Positions 30,558 to 39,617 are shown, counted from the stretch's first letter. The stretch is 64,000 bases of DNA from CAVQAH01 sp963784195 (GCA_963784195.1 CAWARA010000013.1:1-64000), one strand, 5' to 3'. Notes: a model not told the origin generated them from the sequence alone. Translations and numbers: made by a program.

Positions 30558-32336
30558 ATGTTCACCCGTTTTATCCGAACCGGCTTCTTTCTCGTTGTGA
30601 TTCTTGGCGCCCTGCTTGCGCCGGTGTCCGCATCGGCGCAGCCGGTGCTTGCGGTGAACCCCACGGCATTCACCCTCGAGGCGTATCAAGGCGACAACGC
30701 GGTTTCACAAACCGTGCAGGTACGCAATGCGGGAAAGCGAGCTTTGAAATGGTCAGTCGTCCCGCCGAGCGCGGGCTGGCTTCGCGTCTCGCCGGGGAAC
30801 GGCACGAATACGGGTACACTGACCTTGTCGTTCGACACGTCCGCGCTCCCTCTCGGACTGCACCGGGTCTGGTTTCAAGTTCAGAGCAACGGCGGATCGC
30901 CTGTGATGGTTTTCGTGGACCTGCAGATCGTCTCGCGTCCATCGACAGCGCCTCCTCGGTTGACAGTCTCCTGTCCGGCGAACATGTCGGCCACCTCGTC
31001 AAACGGATCGCCGGTTCCCGTGACCTACAGCGCGACGGCTTCCGGAGGGGTTGCGCCACTGACCGTCGGCGGCACGCCAGCCTCGGGCAGCGTTTTCCGG
31101 TCGGGACGACGCCGGTGACGGTCACTGCGCGGTCCAGCGATGGTCAGGCCGCGAGCTGCGGTTTCTCCGTGACGGTCGTTTATACGCCGCCACCGCCGCC
31201 GCCACCGCCGCCGCCCCGTCCACGGGCGTGGTCGGTCCGCAGTCGACGATCACATGTCCGGCGGGCGCGGTGGAGATCTGGCCCGGCATGTCGATTCAGA
31301 ACATGGTGAACCAGTTTGCGGCCGGGACGACGTTCTGCATCCGGGCAGGGGTGTCATTACGCTGTCCAGCGCGATCACGCCGAAGACGGGGAATACCTTC
31401 GTCGGCGAATACGGCGCGGTGCTGGACGGCACCGGCTGGTCGACGAGCGACGACACGCAGGCGGCGTTCCGGGCGCACAACGAGGACATCGACTACGTCA
31501 CGATCCGTAATCTCGTGATCCGCAACATGCCGCAGCGCGCGATTCACGCCTATAAAGATCATTCGGATCGCTGGACCGTCGAGTTCAACGAGTTGGCATC
31601 GAGCCGGGTGGGCATCTCCGCGCCCGACAACTCGCTGGTCAGGAATAACTACATCCACCATAATGTGGACGGGGGCTACCAAGCCTACCAGTCCGCGAAC
31701 ACGGTGTTCGAGGGCAACGAGATCGCCTACAACACCGGCAAACAGAAGGTGCTCGGCGCCACGAACATCACGTTCCGCAACAACTTCGTGCATCACATCG
31801 CCGACGACGGCATCTGGTACGACACCTCCGCGGGCGGCCTCGTCGAGGGGAACGTCGTCGAGGACAGTGGCCGCGAGGGCATTTCCGCTGAGGCCAGCCG
31901 CAGTATCGTCATCCGCAACAACACCGTCCGGCGGAGCGCCACGTCGGGCATCTTCATCTCGATGTCACAAGGTATTGAGGCTCACAGCAATACGCTGGTC
32001 GGCAACTTCCGCGCGATTCAATACTTTCTGAACTGTGACGCGCTCCAATGGGGCCTCGACGTGGCCAACAACTCCGTCCATGACAACGTGGTCACGGTCG
32101 GGACCGAGTCGGGCGCGCAGGCGAATACGTTGACGTACACCTCGAACTGCACGGCGACACAGATCGCGCCGTACCTCAATGGCTCCAAAAACCTGCAGTT
32201 TCTGCGCAACAACTACAGCGTCCCGTCCTTGACGACGGATTACTTTGTCTGGGGGTTTGGATCTGCCGGGCTGCGGTCCTGGAGCGAGTGGCAAGCACTC
32301 GGTAACGATACGACTGGTATACTGCAGGTGCGGTGA
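30558..32336 (+). CDS. Secreted beta-helix protein A: BACON-like + HYR + proline linker + parallel beta-helix (frameshifted)
   Basis: ATG at 30558 with AAGGAG upstream. Signal peptide MFTRFIRTGFFLVVILGALL ending SASA|QPVL. A BACON-like Ig domain follows (VSQTVQVRNAGKRALKWSVV, SAGWLRVSPGNGTNTG), then a HYR-like domain (LTVSCPANMSATSSN, GTTPVTVTARSSDGQAASCG). Shifts near 31100, 31225 and 31350 pass a ten-proline linker into VGPQSTITCPAGAVEIWPGM and the beta-helix: DIDYVTIRNLVIRNMPQRAI, SLVRNNYIHHNVDGGYQAYQ, NITFRNNFVHHIADDGIWYD and SIVIRNNTVRRSATSGIFIS, repeated Asn-rich rungs of right-handed parallel beta-helices. It ends WSEWQALGNDTTGILQVR. Predicted secreted or surface glycan-binding, lyase or epimerase-like protein; no catalytic site is proven. 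From about 31.4 kb to the stop it is nearly identical in DNA to protein C. Confidence 0.87.
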
Positions 32337-32569
32337 TCGAGACCGCCGCGAGCGCGGCCGCGGACGCGGGTGGCCGCGCCGCTTGCGTGCCATCCCGTCA
32401 GGACTGACACCGGCAGACTTGTGTTGACGACCGTGACGAGTTCGAGCCACGACCAGCGACGAGCAACGGCGGCGTTGGTGATTCGAGTAATTTGACACGA
32501 AGCGCCACCACGAAGGGCGCGGCCGGCCCTTCGTGGACCCGGTCCCCACTGGAGCGGATCCGCCTTCAG
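32337..32569. repeat. Duplicated 3' flank, copy 1
   Basis: The DNA after the stop of beta-helix gene A (from GAGACCGCCGCGAGCGCGG to GGAGCGGATCCGC) recurs after the stop of gene C at 36894-37142 with few substitutions and one small indel region around 32493/37050. The duplication unit therefore covers gene tail plus about 240 bases of downstream DNA. Gene B begins at the right edge of this copy. Confidence 0.85.
32508..32536. terminator. Perfect 11-bp hairpin in duplicated flank, copy 1
   Basis: Arms CCACGAAGGGC and GCCCTTCGTGG flank a 7-base loop. It lies between genes A and B. There is no T-run, so it would be a weak intrinsic terminator or an mRNA-stabilising stem. The identical element occurs at 37078-37106. 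Confidence 0.5.
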
Positions 32570-33809
32570 ATGAGGAGCATGCAACTGCTCGCTCCAGTCG
32601 TGCTTTCCATCGCAATGATGGGCAGTCTGAACACGGCGGGCGGGGATCTACTCGCCCAGCCGCCTGATCCACCTTCGAATCTCCGAATCGTGTCGACAGC
32701 AAGACCGCTTCCCAACATCTCCTGCCCCGCTGGCGCGATCAACATCTCACCAGGCACCAACATTCAGACGGTTGTGAATAGGTATCCGGGTAACACCACG
32801 TTCTGCCTGCGGAAGGGAATCTACTCCATCACCAGCGCGATCACGCCAAAGAGCGCTGATACCTTCGTCGGCGAATTCGGCGCGATCCTGGACGGCAGCG
32901 GCTGGACGACCAACGATCCAAACCAGGGGGCGTTCCGCGCGCACAACGAGGACATCGACGACGTCACCATTCGTAACCTCGTCATCCGCAACATGCCGCA
33001 GCGCGCGATTCACGCCTTCCGAGATCATTCGGAGCGCTGGACCGTCGAGCACAACGAGCTGGCATCGAGCCGGGTGGGCATCTCCGCGCCCAACAACTCG
33101 GTGGTCAGGAATAACTACATCCACCACAATGTGGTCGGGGGCTACTCCGCCTACCAGTCCGCGAACACGGTGTTCGAGGGCAACGAGATCGCCTACAACG
33201 GGTCGGAGCAGAAAATCGTCGGCGCTACGAACATCACGTTCCGCAACAACTGGGTCCATCACAACAGGGACGACGGCATCTGGTACGACACCGCGCAGAC
33301 GGGTGGCCTCATCGAGGGGAACGTCGTCGAGGACCACGGTCGCGACGGCATTTCGTACGAGGCCAGCGGGCAGGGCATTATCCGCCACAACACCGTCCGG
33401 CGGAGCGCCACTTCGGGCATCTTCATCTCGATGTCACAAGGTGTTGAGGCTCACAGCAATACGGTGGTCGGCAACTTCCGCGCGATTCAATACTTTGTGA
33501 ACTGTGACGCGCTCCCGGCGGGCCTCGACCTCGCCAACAACGTCGTCCGTGACAACTCGGTCACGGTCGGGACCGAGCCGGGCGCGTTGGCGAATAGCTT
33601 GACGAACAGCTCGAGCTGCAGGGCGACACAGCTCCAGCCGTACTTCAATGGCTCAAAAAACCTGACCTTTTCCAACAACACATACTGGGTCCCTTCACTC
33701 ACGGCGTCGTACCTGGCTGTGGGGGGATGGACGCAAGAATTGGACTGAGTGGCAGCGGCTCGGACAGGATGTCGAGGGCGTCATTTCTCAACAGGTGTCC
33801 AAAAACTGA
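32570..33809 (+). CDS. Secreted beta-helix protein B, short form without N-terminal modules (frameshift at C-terminus)
   Basis: Start ATG 32570 (MRSMQLLAPVVLSIAMMGSL) or ATG 32579; a GAGGAG lies between them. After a signal peptide (about 30 residues) the mature protein goes straight into ISCPAGAINISPGTNIQTVV, so it lacks the BACON, HYR and Cys-rich heads of its paralogues. Helix rungs: DVTIRNLVIRNMPQRAIHAF, SVVRNNYIHHNVVGGYSAYQ, RNNWVHHNRDDGIWYDTAQT and GIIRHNTVRRSATSGIFISM. The open frame stops at 33748, but a one-base shift near 33740 gives WTEWQRLGQDVEGVISQQVS, matching the WSEWQALGND tail of the others, with stop at 33809. About 410 residues. Predicted exported; function unknown. Confidence 0.83.
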
Positions 33810-33979
33810 GTTCGCCAAGGGGTGCGTAGCAATCCCGAATGGCCGTGGTCGCTTGGACGAACGGATCGCGCCACAGCTGACCGGCTCGCTCGCCCGATCA
33901 TTCTCCCGCCTGAGGGTTCGGCGAAGGCTATCTTTCGAACGGCAACGGACCAGGTCGCCCAGAAAATGGTGAGGTGCGT

Positions 33980-34376
33980 CCGGCGCTCCGGTTCTTCTTC
34001 GTCAAGACGCTGAAGCGACCGTACTGCTCGACGACATTCCGTATCCGAAGCTGCCGCGCCGCCTGCCGACCATCCTGACGGTGGAGGAAGTCCCCGATTG
34101 ATCGATGCGGCCCGCACGCTGACGGACCGTCCGATGCATGCTGTATTCCGGGAATGCGGAACGCGGAGATGCGGAGCCTGCAGGTCAAGGACATCGACAG
34201 TCGGTCGATGCTGATTCACATCCAGCGCGGCAAGGGCGTCCGCGATCGACATGTTCCACTGAGCGCGACCCGCTCTGTTCAAGAGCCGGCACACATTCTT
34301 CTGCGGAGCTCCATCACGCCGAAGACCGGGAATACTCTTGTCGGCGACCATCCTCGACGGAATCGGATGGATGAAG
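33980..34376 (+). pseudogene. Tyrosine recombinase remnant fused to a beta-helix gene fragment
   Basis: Fragments in shifting frames read PALRFFFVKTLKRPY, LLDDIPYPKLPRRLPTILTV, RLIDAARTLTDRPMHA and GMRNAEMRSLQVKDIDSRSM followed by LIHIQRGKGVRDRHVPLS. This is the central and catalytic-domain start of a phage-integrase-type recombinase; the first catalytic Arg would sit in GMRNAEM. From about 34280 the DNA instead encodes AGTHS, then ITPKTGNTLVGD and ILDGIGWM, which match the AGTHS...ITPKTGN.FVG...LDGTGW stretch of beta-helix protein C. The His-x-x-Arg and Tyr of the recombinase are absent. It is a broken mobile-element relic joined to a decayed beta-helix copy. Confidence 0.75.
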
Positions 34377-34988
34377 GGCGCGGCGTCCGGCTGCCGATAG
34401 GACATCGCAAACGACGTTCGAAACGCGTCTGAGGGCGCTTGCCCAACGTCTCAAGGATACCCTTCAATGTCGCGTGAGCATTGGCTACAGTTCTTGGGCC
34501 CACCGCCCTCTGCCCCGAAGGAATCACGAGGACGTATCCAAAAATCGAACAGAGCAATAATTTTTACCAGGCTGCAAGGACCCTGGCCTTTTGGCCAGAT
34601 TTCGACGAAACAGTGGGGATCGCCGGCCGCGCCTGTGTAAAGATTTCTAACAAACGCATAACGTCATCATACAGTCGCCGCAAAACTGCCGGGTAAGGTC
34701 CACGAACAGCTTCCCGTCACCCGCATTTTCATCGCATTTCCGGCGATTTCACAACCGGCACAGCGGTTGCACAGCGGGCTGAGCGTTAAATCCGGCAATC
34801 CCGGCCACCGAGTTTTGGACTGTCTTTTCGGTTGGCTTTCCCGGTTCCTCGTCATCGCTTGAGAGGTCGGTTCATCGCCTTCGCCGACCACGAGGGAGTC
34901 GTGTGTGCGGAGACGTCACCCTCGAGGACTCTTGCGGGCTGGGAGAGCCGATGCCGCGTTCCGAAACAACTAGAAGAAGAGGAGCTCA
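34377..34988. promoter_or_regulatory. Intergenic region upstream of beta-helix gene C
   Basis: About 610 bases with no convincing gene, AT-richer than the surroundings (for example around 34540-34690). It contains a TGGCC-TTTT-GGCCA hairpin near 34587. The last part is the leader of gene C with a GAGGAG ribosome-binding site at 34979-34984, ATG at 34989. Base composition and the adjoining recombinase relic suggest inserted or decayed DNA. Confidence 0.4.
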
Positions 34989-36893
34989 ATGAGCAGCCGT
35001 CCCGTTGCCGTTTGCCTGTTCGTGTGCGTCGCGACCGTTCTGATTTTCTCAGTCTCCGCGTCGGCCCAAACCAGTGACTGGGCATTTTGCGCGTGGGAGG
35101 GTGGGACGTGCTCATTCAGCGGCAGGAAAGAGGTGCGTTACGGCGCGAACGGCTCGTATGTCTACAAAACGCTCTCCAACGGCACCGCCTGTACGAACAA
35201 GGTGTTCGGCAGCGACCCTGCGCCCGGGAGCGTGAAACAGTGCTCACTCCAGGGGAGCAGCAGCGGTAGCGGTGGCGGTGGCGGCACTGATGGCGGTGGC
35301 GGTACTGATAGCGGAGGCAGCACCGACTGGACCTTCTGCGCCTCGGAAGGCGCAACGTGCGCATTCAGCGGCACGAGAGAGGTCCGCTATGGCGCGAACG
35401 GGTCGTATTATTACAGAACGTTGTCCGATGGCACCGCTTGCACGAATAGCGTGTTCGGCGACCCAGCCGTGGGTACGGCGAAGCAATGCGACACCAGGGC
35501 GACTGATGGCGGTGGCGGCACTGATAGCGGTGGCGGTACTGATAGCGGAGGCAGCACCGACTGGACCTTCTGCGCCTGGGAAGGCGCAACGTGCGCATTC
35601 AGCGGCACTCAAGAGGTCCGCTATGGCGCGAATGGATCGTATTTTTACAAAACGTTGTCCAATGGCACTGCTTGCACGAATAGCGTGTTCGGCGACCCAG
35701 CGGTGGGTGCGGCAAAGCAATGCGACACCAGGGCGACGACGACCGGTACGGTAGCCCCTTCGCCCGCTCCAGCCCCTTCGCCCTCGGCGGTTGGGCCGCA
35801 GTCGACGATCACGTGCCCGGCGGGCGCGGTGGACATCTGGCCCGGCACGAGCATTCAAGGCGTCGTCAACAACTTTGGGGGCAATACCACGTTTTGTCTC
35901 AGGGCCGGAACGCATTCTGTTCGCAGCGCAATCACGCCGAAGACGGGGAATATCTTCGTCGGCCAGTACGGCGCGGTGCTGGACGGCACTGGCTGGACGA
36001 CGACCGATCCGAATCAGGGGGCGTTCCGCGCGCACAACGAAGACATCGACGACGTCACGATCCGTAACCTCGTGATCCGCAACATGCCGCAGCGCGCGAT
36101 TCACGCCTATAAAGATCATTCGGATCGCTGGACCGTCGAGTTCAACGAGCTGGCATCGAGCCGGGTGGGCATCTCCGCGCCCGACAACTCGCTGGTCAGG
36201 AATAACAACATCCACCATAATGTGGACGGGGGCTACTCCGCCTACCAGTCCGCGAACACGGTGTTCGAGGGCAACGAGATCGCCTACAACAGCGGCAAAC
36301 AGAAGGTGCTCGGCGCCACGAACATCACGTTCCGCAACAACTTCGTGCATCACACCGCCGACGACGGCATCTGGTACGACACCTCCGCGGGCGGCCTCGT
36401 CGAGGGGAACGTCGTCGAGGACAGTGGCCGCGAGGGCATTTCCACTGAGGCCAGCCGCAGTATCGTCATCCGCAACAACACCGTCCGGCGGAGCGCCACT
36501 TCGGGCATCTTCATCTCGATGTCACAAGGTATTGAGGTGTACAGCAATACGGTGGTCGGCAACTTCCGCGCGATTCAGTACTTTCTGAACTGTACCGCGC
36601 TCCCGGCGGGCCTCGACCTCGCCAACAACGTTGTCCGTGACAACTCGGTCACGGTCGGGACCGAGTCGGGCGCGCAGGCGAATACGTTGACGTACACCTC
36701 GAGCTGCACGTCGACACAGATCGCGCCGTACCTCAATGGCTCCAAAAACCTGCAGTTTCTGCGTAACAACTACAGCGTCCCGTCCTCGACGACGGATTAC
36801 TTTGTCTGGGGGTTTGGATCTGCCGGGCTGCGGTCCTGGAGCGAGTGGCAAGCACTCGGTAACGATACGACCGGTGTACTGCAGGTGCGGTGA
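34989..36893 (+). CDS. Secreted beta-helix protein C: three Cys-rich modules + parallel beta-helix
   Basis: Uninterrupted, 634 residues, with GAGGAG upstream. Signal peptide MSSRPVAVCLFVCVATVLIF to SASA|Q. Three copies of a roughly 55-residue module (about residues 30-85, 113-167, 191-245), each with four Cys (34/41/68/85, 117/124/151/167, 195/202/229/245) and core EVRYGANGSYxYxTLSxGTA plus FGDPAxGxxKQC. They are joined by GGGGTDSGG-type flexible linkers and a Pro/Ser/Ala linker (256-267). The beta-helix domain (about 268-634) starts VGPQSTITCPAGAVDIWPGT and holds Asn-rich rungs such as SIVIRNNTVRRSATSGIFIS. The module is known to me from other secreted carbohydrate-active proteins and is probably glycan-binding (inference). 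Predicted extracellular or surface; catalytic activity not proven. Confidence 0.92.
   Translation: MSSRPVAVCLFVCVATVLIFSVSASAQTSDWAFCAWEGGTCSFSGRKEVRYGANGSYVYKTLSNGTACTNKVFGSDPAPGSVKQCSLQGSSSGSGGGGGTDGGGGTDSGGSTDWTFCASEGATCAFSGTREVRYGANGSYYYRTLSDGTACTNSVFGDPAVGTAKQCDTRATDGGGGTDSGGGTDSGGSTDWTFCAWEGATCAFSGTQEVRYGANGSYFYKTLSNGTACTNSVFGDPAVGAAKQCDTRATTTGTVAPSPAPAPSPSAVGPQSTITCPAGAVDIWPGTSIQGVVNNFGGNTTFCLRAGTHSVRSAITPKTGNIFVGQYGAVLDGTGWTTTDPNQGAFRAHNEDIDDVTIRNLVIRNMPQRAIHAYKDHSDRWTVEFNELASSRVGISAPDNSLVRNNNIHHNVDGGYSAYQSANTVFEGNEIAYNSGKQKVLGATNITFRNNFVHHTADDGIWYDTSAGGLVEGNVVEDSGREGISTEASRSIVIRNNTVRRSATSGIFISMSQGIEVYSNTVVGNFRAIQYFLNCTALPAGLDLANNVVRDNSVTVGTESGAQANTLTYTSSCTSTQIAPYLNGSKNLQFLRNNYSVPSSTTDYFVWGFGSAGLRSWSEWQALGNDTTGVLQVR
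35076..35740 (+). repeat. In-frame tandem repeat encoding three Cys-rich modules
   Basis: Within gene C the second and third modules are a direct repeat of period 234 bases (78 codons): GGTACTGATAGCGGAGGCAG occurs at 35301 and again at 35535. The first module (from 35076) is more diverged and has a longer Gly/Ser linker. The near-identity of copies 2 and 3 points to recent internal duplication. Confidence 0.88.
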
Positions 36894-37142
36894 TTGAGAC
36901 CGCCGCGAGCGCGGCCGCGGACGCGGGTGGCCGCGCCGCTTGCGTGCCATCCCGCCAGGACCGACACGGCAGACTTGTGTTTGACGACCGTGGCGCAGTT
37001 CGAGCCACGACCAGCGACGAGCAACGGCGGCGTTGGTGATTCGAGTGAACTCTGAAGTCAGACACAACAGCGCCAGACCACGAAGGGCGCGGCCGGCCCT
37101 TCGTGGACCCCAGTACCCCACTGGAGCGGATCCGCATTCAGA
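36894..37142. repeat. Duplicated 3' flank, copy 2
   Basis: Second copy of the flank described at 32337-32569. Together with the preceding gene tails the two copies form a direct repeat of roughly 1.1 kb, offset by 4557 bases (stop of A at 32336, stop of C at 36893). Here the flank runs into a beta-helix fragment instead of a gene start. Confidence 0.85.
37078..37106. terminator. Perfect 11-bp hairpin in duplicated flank, copy 2
   Basis: Same element as at 32508-32536: arms CCACGAAGGGC and GCCCTTCGTGG with a 7-base loop, downstream of gene C. No T-run follows. Its conservation inside a duplicated but otherwise drifting flank is mild support for a role in transcript end or stability. Confidence 0.5.
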
Positions 37143-37235
37143 TAAGGTGGTCGGCGCCACTTCCATCACGTTCCGCAACAAAAACCTGCAGTTCCGCACC
37201 AACAGCTACCGCGTGCCCTCCGCACCACAGCACAA
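37143..37235 (+). pseudogene. Deletion-fused beta-helix gene fragment
   Basis: Encodes KVVGATSITFRN directly followed by KNLQFRTNSYRVPS. In the intact paralogues KVLGATNITFRNN and KNLQFLRNNYSVPS lie about 140 residues apart, so an internal segment has been deleted and the two ends joined within the shared FRN/Asn-rich sequence. It has no start codon or signal peptide and sits right after the duplicated flank. A relic of a fifth or sixth paralogue. Confidence 0.75.
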
Positions 37236-37576
37236 AGACCCACGGAATCACGCGGCAGACGAAGCTCAGGCTGCATGGAACCCAGCGCAGGCGCAGAGTT
37301 TGGCCCACCTCGAGAGACCGGCGGTTCTGCAGAGCTAGAAATAGTCTCAGCCGGCCGCGCAAACTCGCCAGTTTGGCGGCAAAAGGTGCCATCCAGACAA
37401 AAAAGAGGCATACTCTTCCGACGTCCAGATAGCGTCGGCCGGCTAGACCTTGCGTTGTGCCGCTAGTCACGCGCAGCCGAGCGTCGACCATCTCATCTTT
37501 TTTCACAAAACTGAAGGGTGTTGCGGCGGTGTATGCACAGCCGTATGTCAGCTGCGCGGAAACATAGGAGCTCGAA
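37236..37576. promoter_or_regulatory. Intergenic leader of beta-helix gene D
   Basis: About 340 bases without a recognisable gene. The last 20 bases carry AGGAG ahead of ATG 37577. A promoter for gene D should lie here, and the stretch around 37495-37510 (TCATCTTTTTTCACAAAACT) is AT-rich enough to contain one, but no box pair is convincing. Confidence 0.4.
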
Positions 37577-39520
37577 ATGAACGTCTCGCCGGCCCGAATT
37601 GCGGCTTCTCTTGTCATTCTGAGTGCCTTGCAGCCGATCCGGGCTTCCGCCCAGCCGGTGCTGTCGGTCAACCCGACGACCGTCAGCATGGCGGCGGAGG
37701 TCGGTCAGCCCTTGCCGAACCGGACCGTGCAGGTCAGGAACGCGGGGACCCGTGCTCTGAAATGGTCGGTCACCACCGAGCAGTTCACCCAATCCGGCCT
37801 CACACTGACCGTGTCGCCCACCAGTGGGACGAACGCGGGCACACTCACGGTGTCCGTCTCCTACACCTCGTCGGTGGTCGCGGGTAACTATGCCGCCGCT
37901 TTCGTCGTGAGCGCGAGCGGAAACACACCCCAGCGGGTGCCAGTGTCGGTGGTGCTGACAGGTTCGTCGCCACCGCCGCCCCCGCCTGACGGGTGGACGT
38001 TCTGCGCGAACGAGAACGGCTTTTGCGGCTTCAGCGGGACCAAAGACGTCCGCTACGGCGCCAATAACACGTATGCCTCCGGCACGTTTACTGATGGCGT
38101 GGCCTGCACGAATGCCGTCTTCGGCGACCCGATCGCTGGTGTCGCGAAACACTGCGACGTCAAGGATGCGACGACGCCGCCCCCCGCCCCCCGCCTGACG
38201 GGTGGACGTTCTGCGCGAACGAGAACGGCTTTTGCGGCTTCAGCGGGACCAAAGAAGTCCGCTACGGCGCCAATAACACATATGCCTTCGGCACGTTTAC
38301 TGATGGCGTGGCCTGCACGAATAACGTCTTCGGCGACCCGATCGCTGGCGTCGCGAAACATTGCGACGTCAAGGATGCGACGACGCCGCCGCCACCACCG
38401 CCGCCGACGACGGGCGTGGGTCCACAGGACAGCATCACCTGCCCGAGTGGCGCCATCGACGTCTTTCCGACAGACAACATCCAGAATCTCGTGAACACGT
38501 TTGCAGGGCCGACCACGTTCTGCCTGACCCCCGGCGTCTATCAGCTGAACAGCCCGATCACCCCGAAGACCGGCAACACCTTCGTCGGCGAAAAGGGCGC
38601 CATCCTCGACGGGACCGGCTGGGTCACGGCCGATCCGAACATCAGGAGCGTTTCTGTCGTACAAACAAGACATCGACGACGTTACCATCAAGAATCTCGT
38701 CATCCGCAATATGCCCCAGCGGGCGATCTTCGCGTCCGCTGACGCCTCCCACCGGTGGACGGTCGTGAACAACGAGCTGTACAACTCCGACATCGGCATC
38801 GCCGCACCCAACGACTCCAGGGTGGCGAACAACTACGTTCACCACAACGCGACCGGGGGTTACAATGCGTTCAAGTCGGCAAACACCGTGTTCGACAACA
38901 ACGAGTTCGCTTTCAACGGCAATCAGAAGCTCGTGGGTGCGATTAACGTCTCATTCACCAACAACTTCGTTCATCACAACGCCGACGACGGCATCTGGTA
39001 CGACACCTCAGTGGGCGGGATTGTCGAGGGGAACGTCGTCGAGGACAGTGGCCGGACAGGCATTTCCGCCGAGGCCAGCCGCAACGTCGTCATCCGCAAC
39101 AACACGGTCCGGCGGAGCGCCGATACGGGCATCTTCATCTCGATGTCACAAGGTATTGAGGCCTACAGCAATACGGTGGTCGACAACTTCCGCGCGATTA
39201 CATACTTTGTGAACTGTGACGCGCTCCCGGCGGGCCTCGACCTGGCCAACAACGTCGTCCGTGACAACACAATCACGGTCGGCACGGGGTTGGGCGCGTT
39301 GGCGAACTCGTTGGGGACCAAAGGGAGCTGCACGCCGACACAGGTCGAGCCGTACCTGAACGGCTCGACGAAGAACAACAAGTTCCTGAGCAACCACTAC
39401 AACGTGCCCTCCTTGACGACGAAGTTCTTTGGTTGGGGGTTTGGATCTGCCTCGCTGAGGTTATGGAGCGAATGGCAGGCGCTTGGTAACGACACGGCGG
39501 GCACGTTCGTGCAGTATTGA
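37577..39520 (+). CDS. Secreted beta-helix protein D: BACON-like + two Cys-rich modules + parallel beta-helix (frameshifted)
   Basis: ATG at 37577 after AGGAG. Signal peptide MNVSPARIAASLVILSALQP to RASA|QPVL. The BACON-like domain (VNPTTVSMAAEVGQPLPNRT, RALKWSVTTEQFTQSG) matches the head of protein A. Proline linkers then flank two Cys-rich modules (GWTFCANENGFCGFSGTKDV; KHCDVKDATTPPP), the module type of protein C. Shifts at about 38185 (C-run) and 38650 restore the frame. The beta-helix starts VGPQDSITCPSGAIDVFPTD and includes RVANNYVHHNATGGYNAFKS, NNFVHHNADDGIWYDTSVGG and NVVIRNNTVRRSADTGIFIS, ending WSEWQALGNDTAGTFVQY. It is the most diverged helix of the four. Predicted secreted, ligand unknown. 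Confidence 0.87.
37984..38401 (+). repeat. Tandem repeat encoding two Cys-rich modules in gene D
   Basis: GCCTGACGGGTGGACGTTCT begins at 37984 and again at 38193, an offset of 209 bases. A whole number of codons would need 210. The missing base lies in a C-run just before the second copy, where the reading frame also breaks. Each unit encodes one four-Cys module plus a proline-rich linker. Confidence 0.85.
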
Positions 39521-39572
39521 CCGTATCTCATCGCCCGCACCGTATAGACGGGTGGGTCGCTCCACCGATCGG

Positions 39573-39611
39573 GCGCCGCGTCTTCGCTCCACCGATGCGC
39601 ATACGCGGCGC
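39573..39611. terminator. Possible bidirectional terminator between convergent genes
   Basis: Arms GCGCCGCGT (39573-39581) and ACGCGGCGC (39603-39611) with a 21-base loop, in the 97-base gap between beta-helix gene D and the convergent membrane gene. There is no T-run. Placement fits a shared terminator, but the stem may be chance in GC-rich DNA. Confidence 0.3.
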
Positions 39612-39617
39612 GCCATT

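Noticed and set aside
34580..34600. TGGCC-TTTT-GGCCA as sigma-54 promoter or terminator
   Set aside because: Spacing does not fit -24/-12 elements and there is no following T-run; likely a chance palindrome.
35244..36353. 369-codon minus-strand open frame across beta-helix gene C (similar ones at 31296-31796 and 32747-33388)
   Set aside because: Antisense shadows; the Val/Asp-rich translations mirror Asn/Asp codons of the sense rungs, and no start site or family features exist.
37138..37689. 183-codon minus-strand frame before gene D
   Set aside because: No motif, overlaps the signal peptide region of gene D and the beta-helix relic on the sense strand.
30558..39520. Pectate lyase or alginate epimerase as a firm call for the beta-helix proteins
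   Set aside because: The fold is supported by repeated Asn-rich rungs, but no family-specific catalytic signature could be identified by eye.
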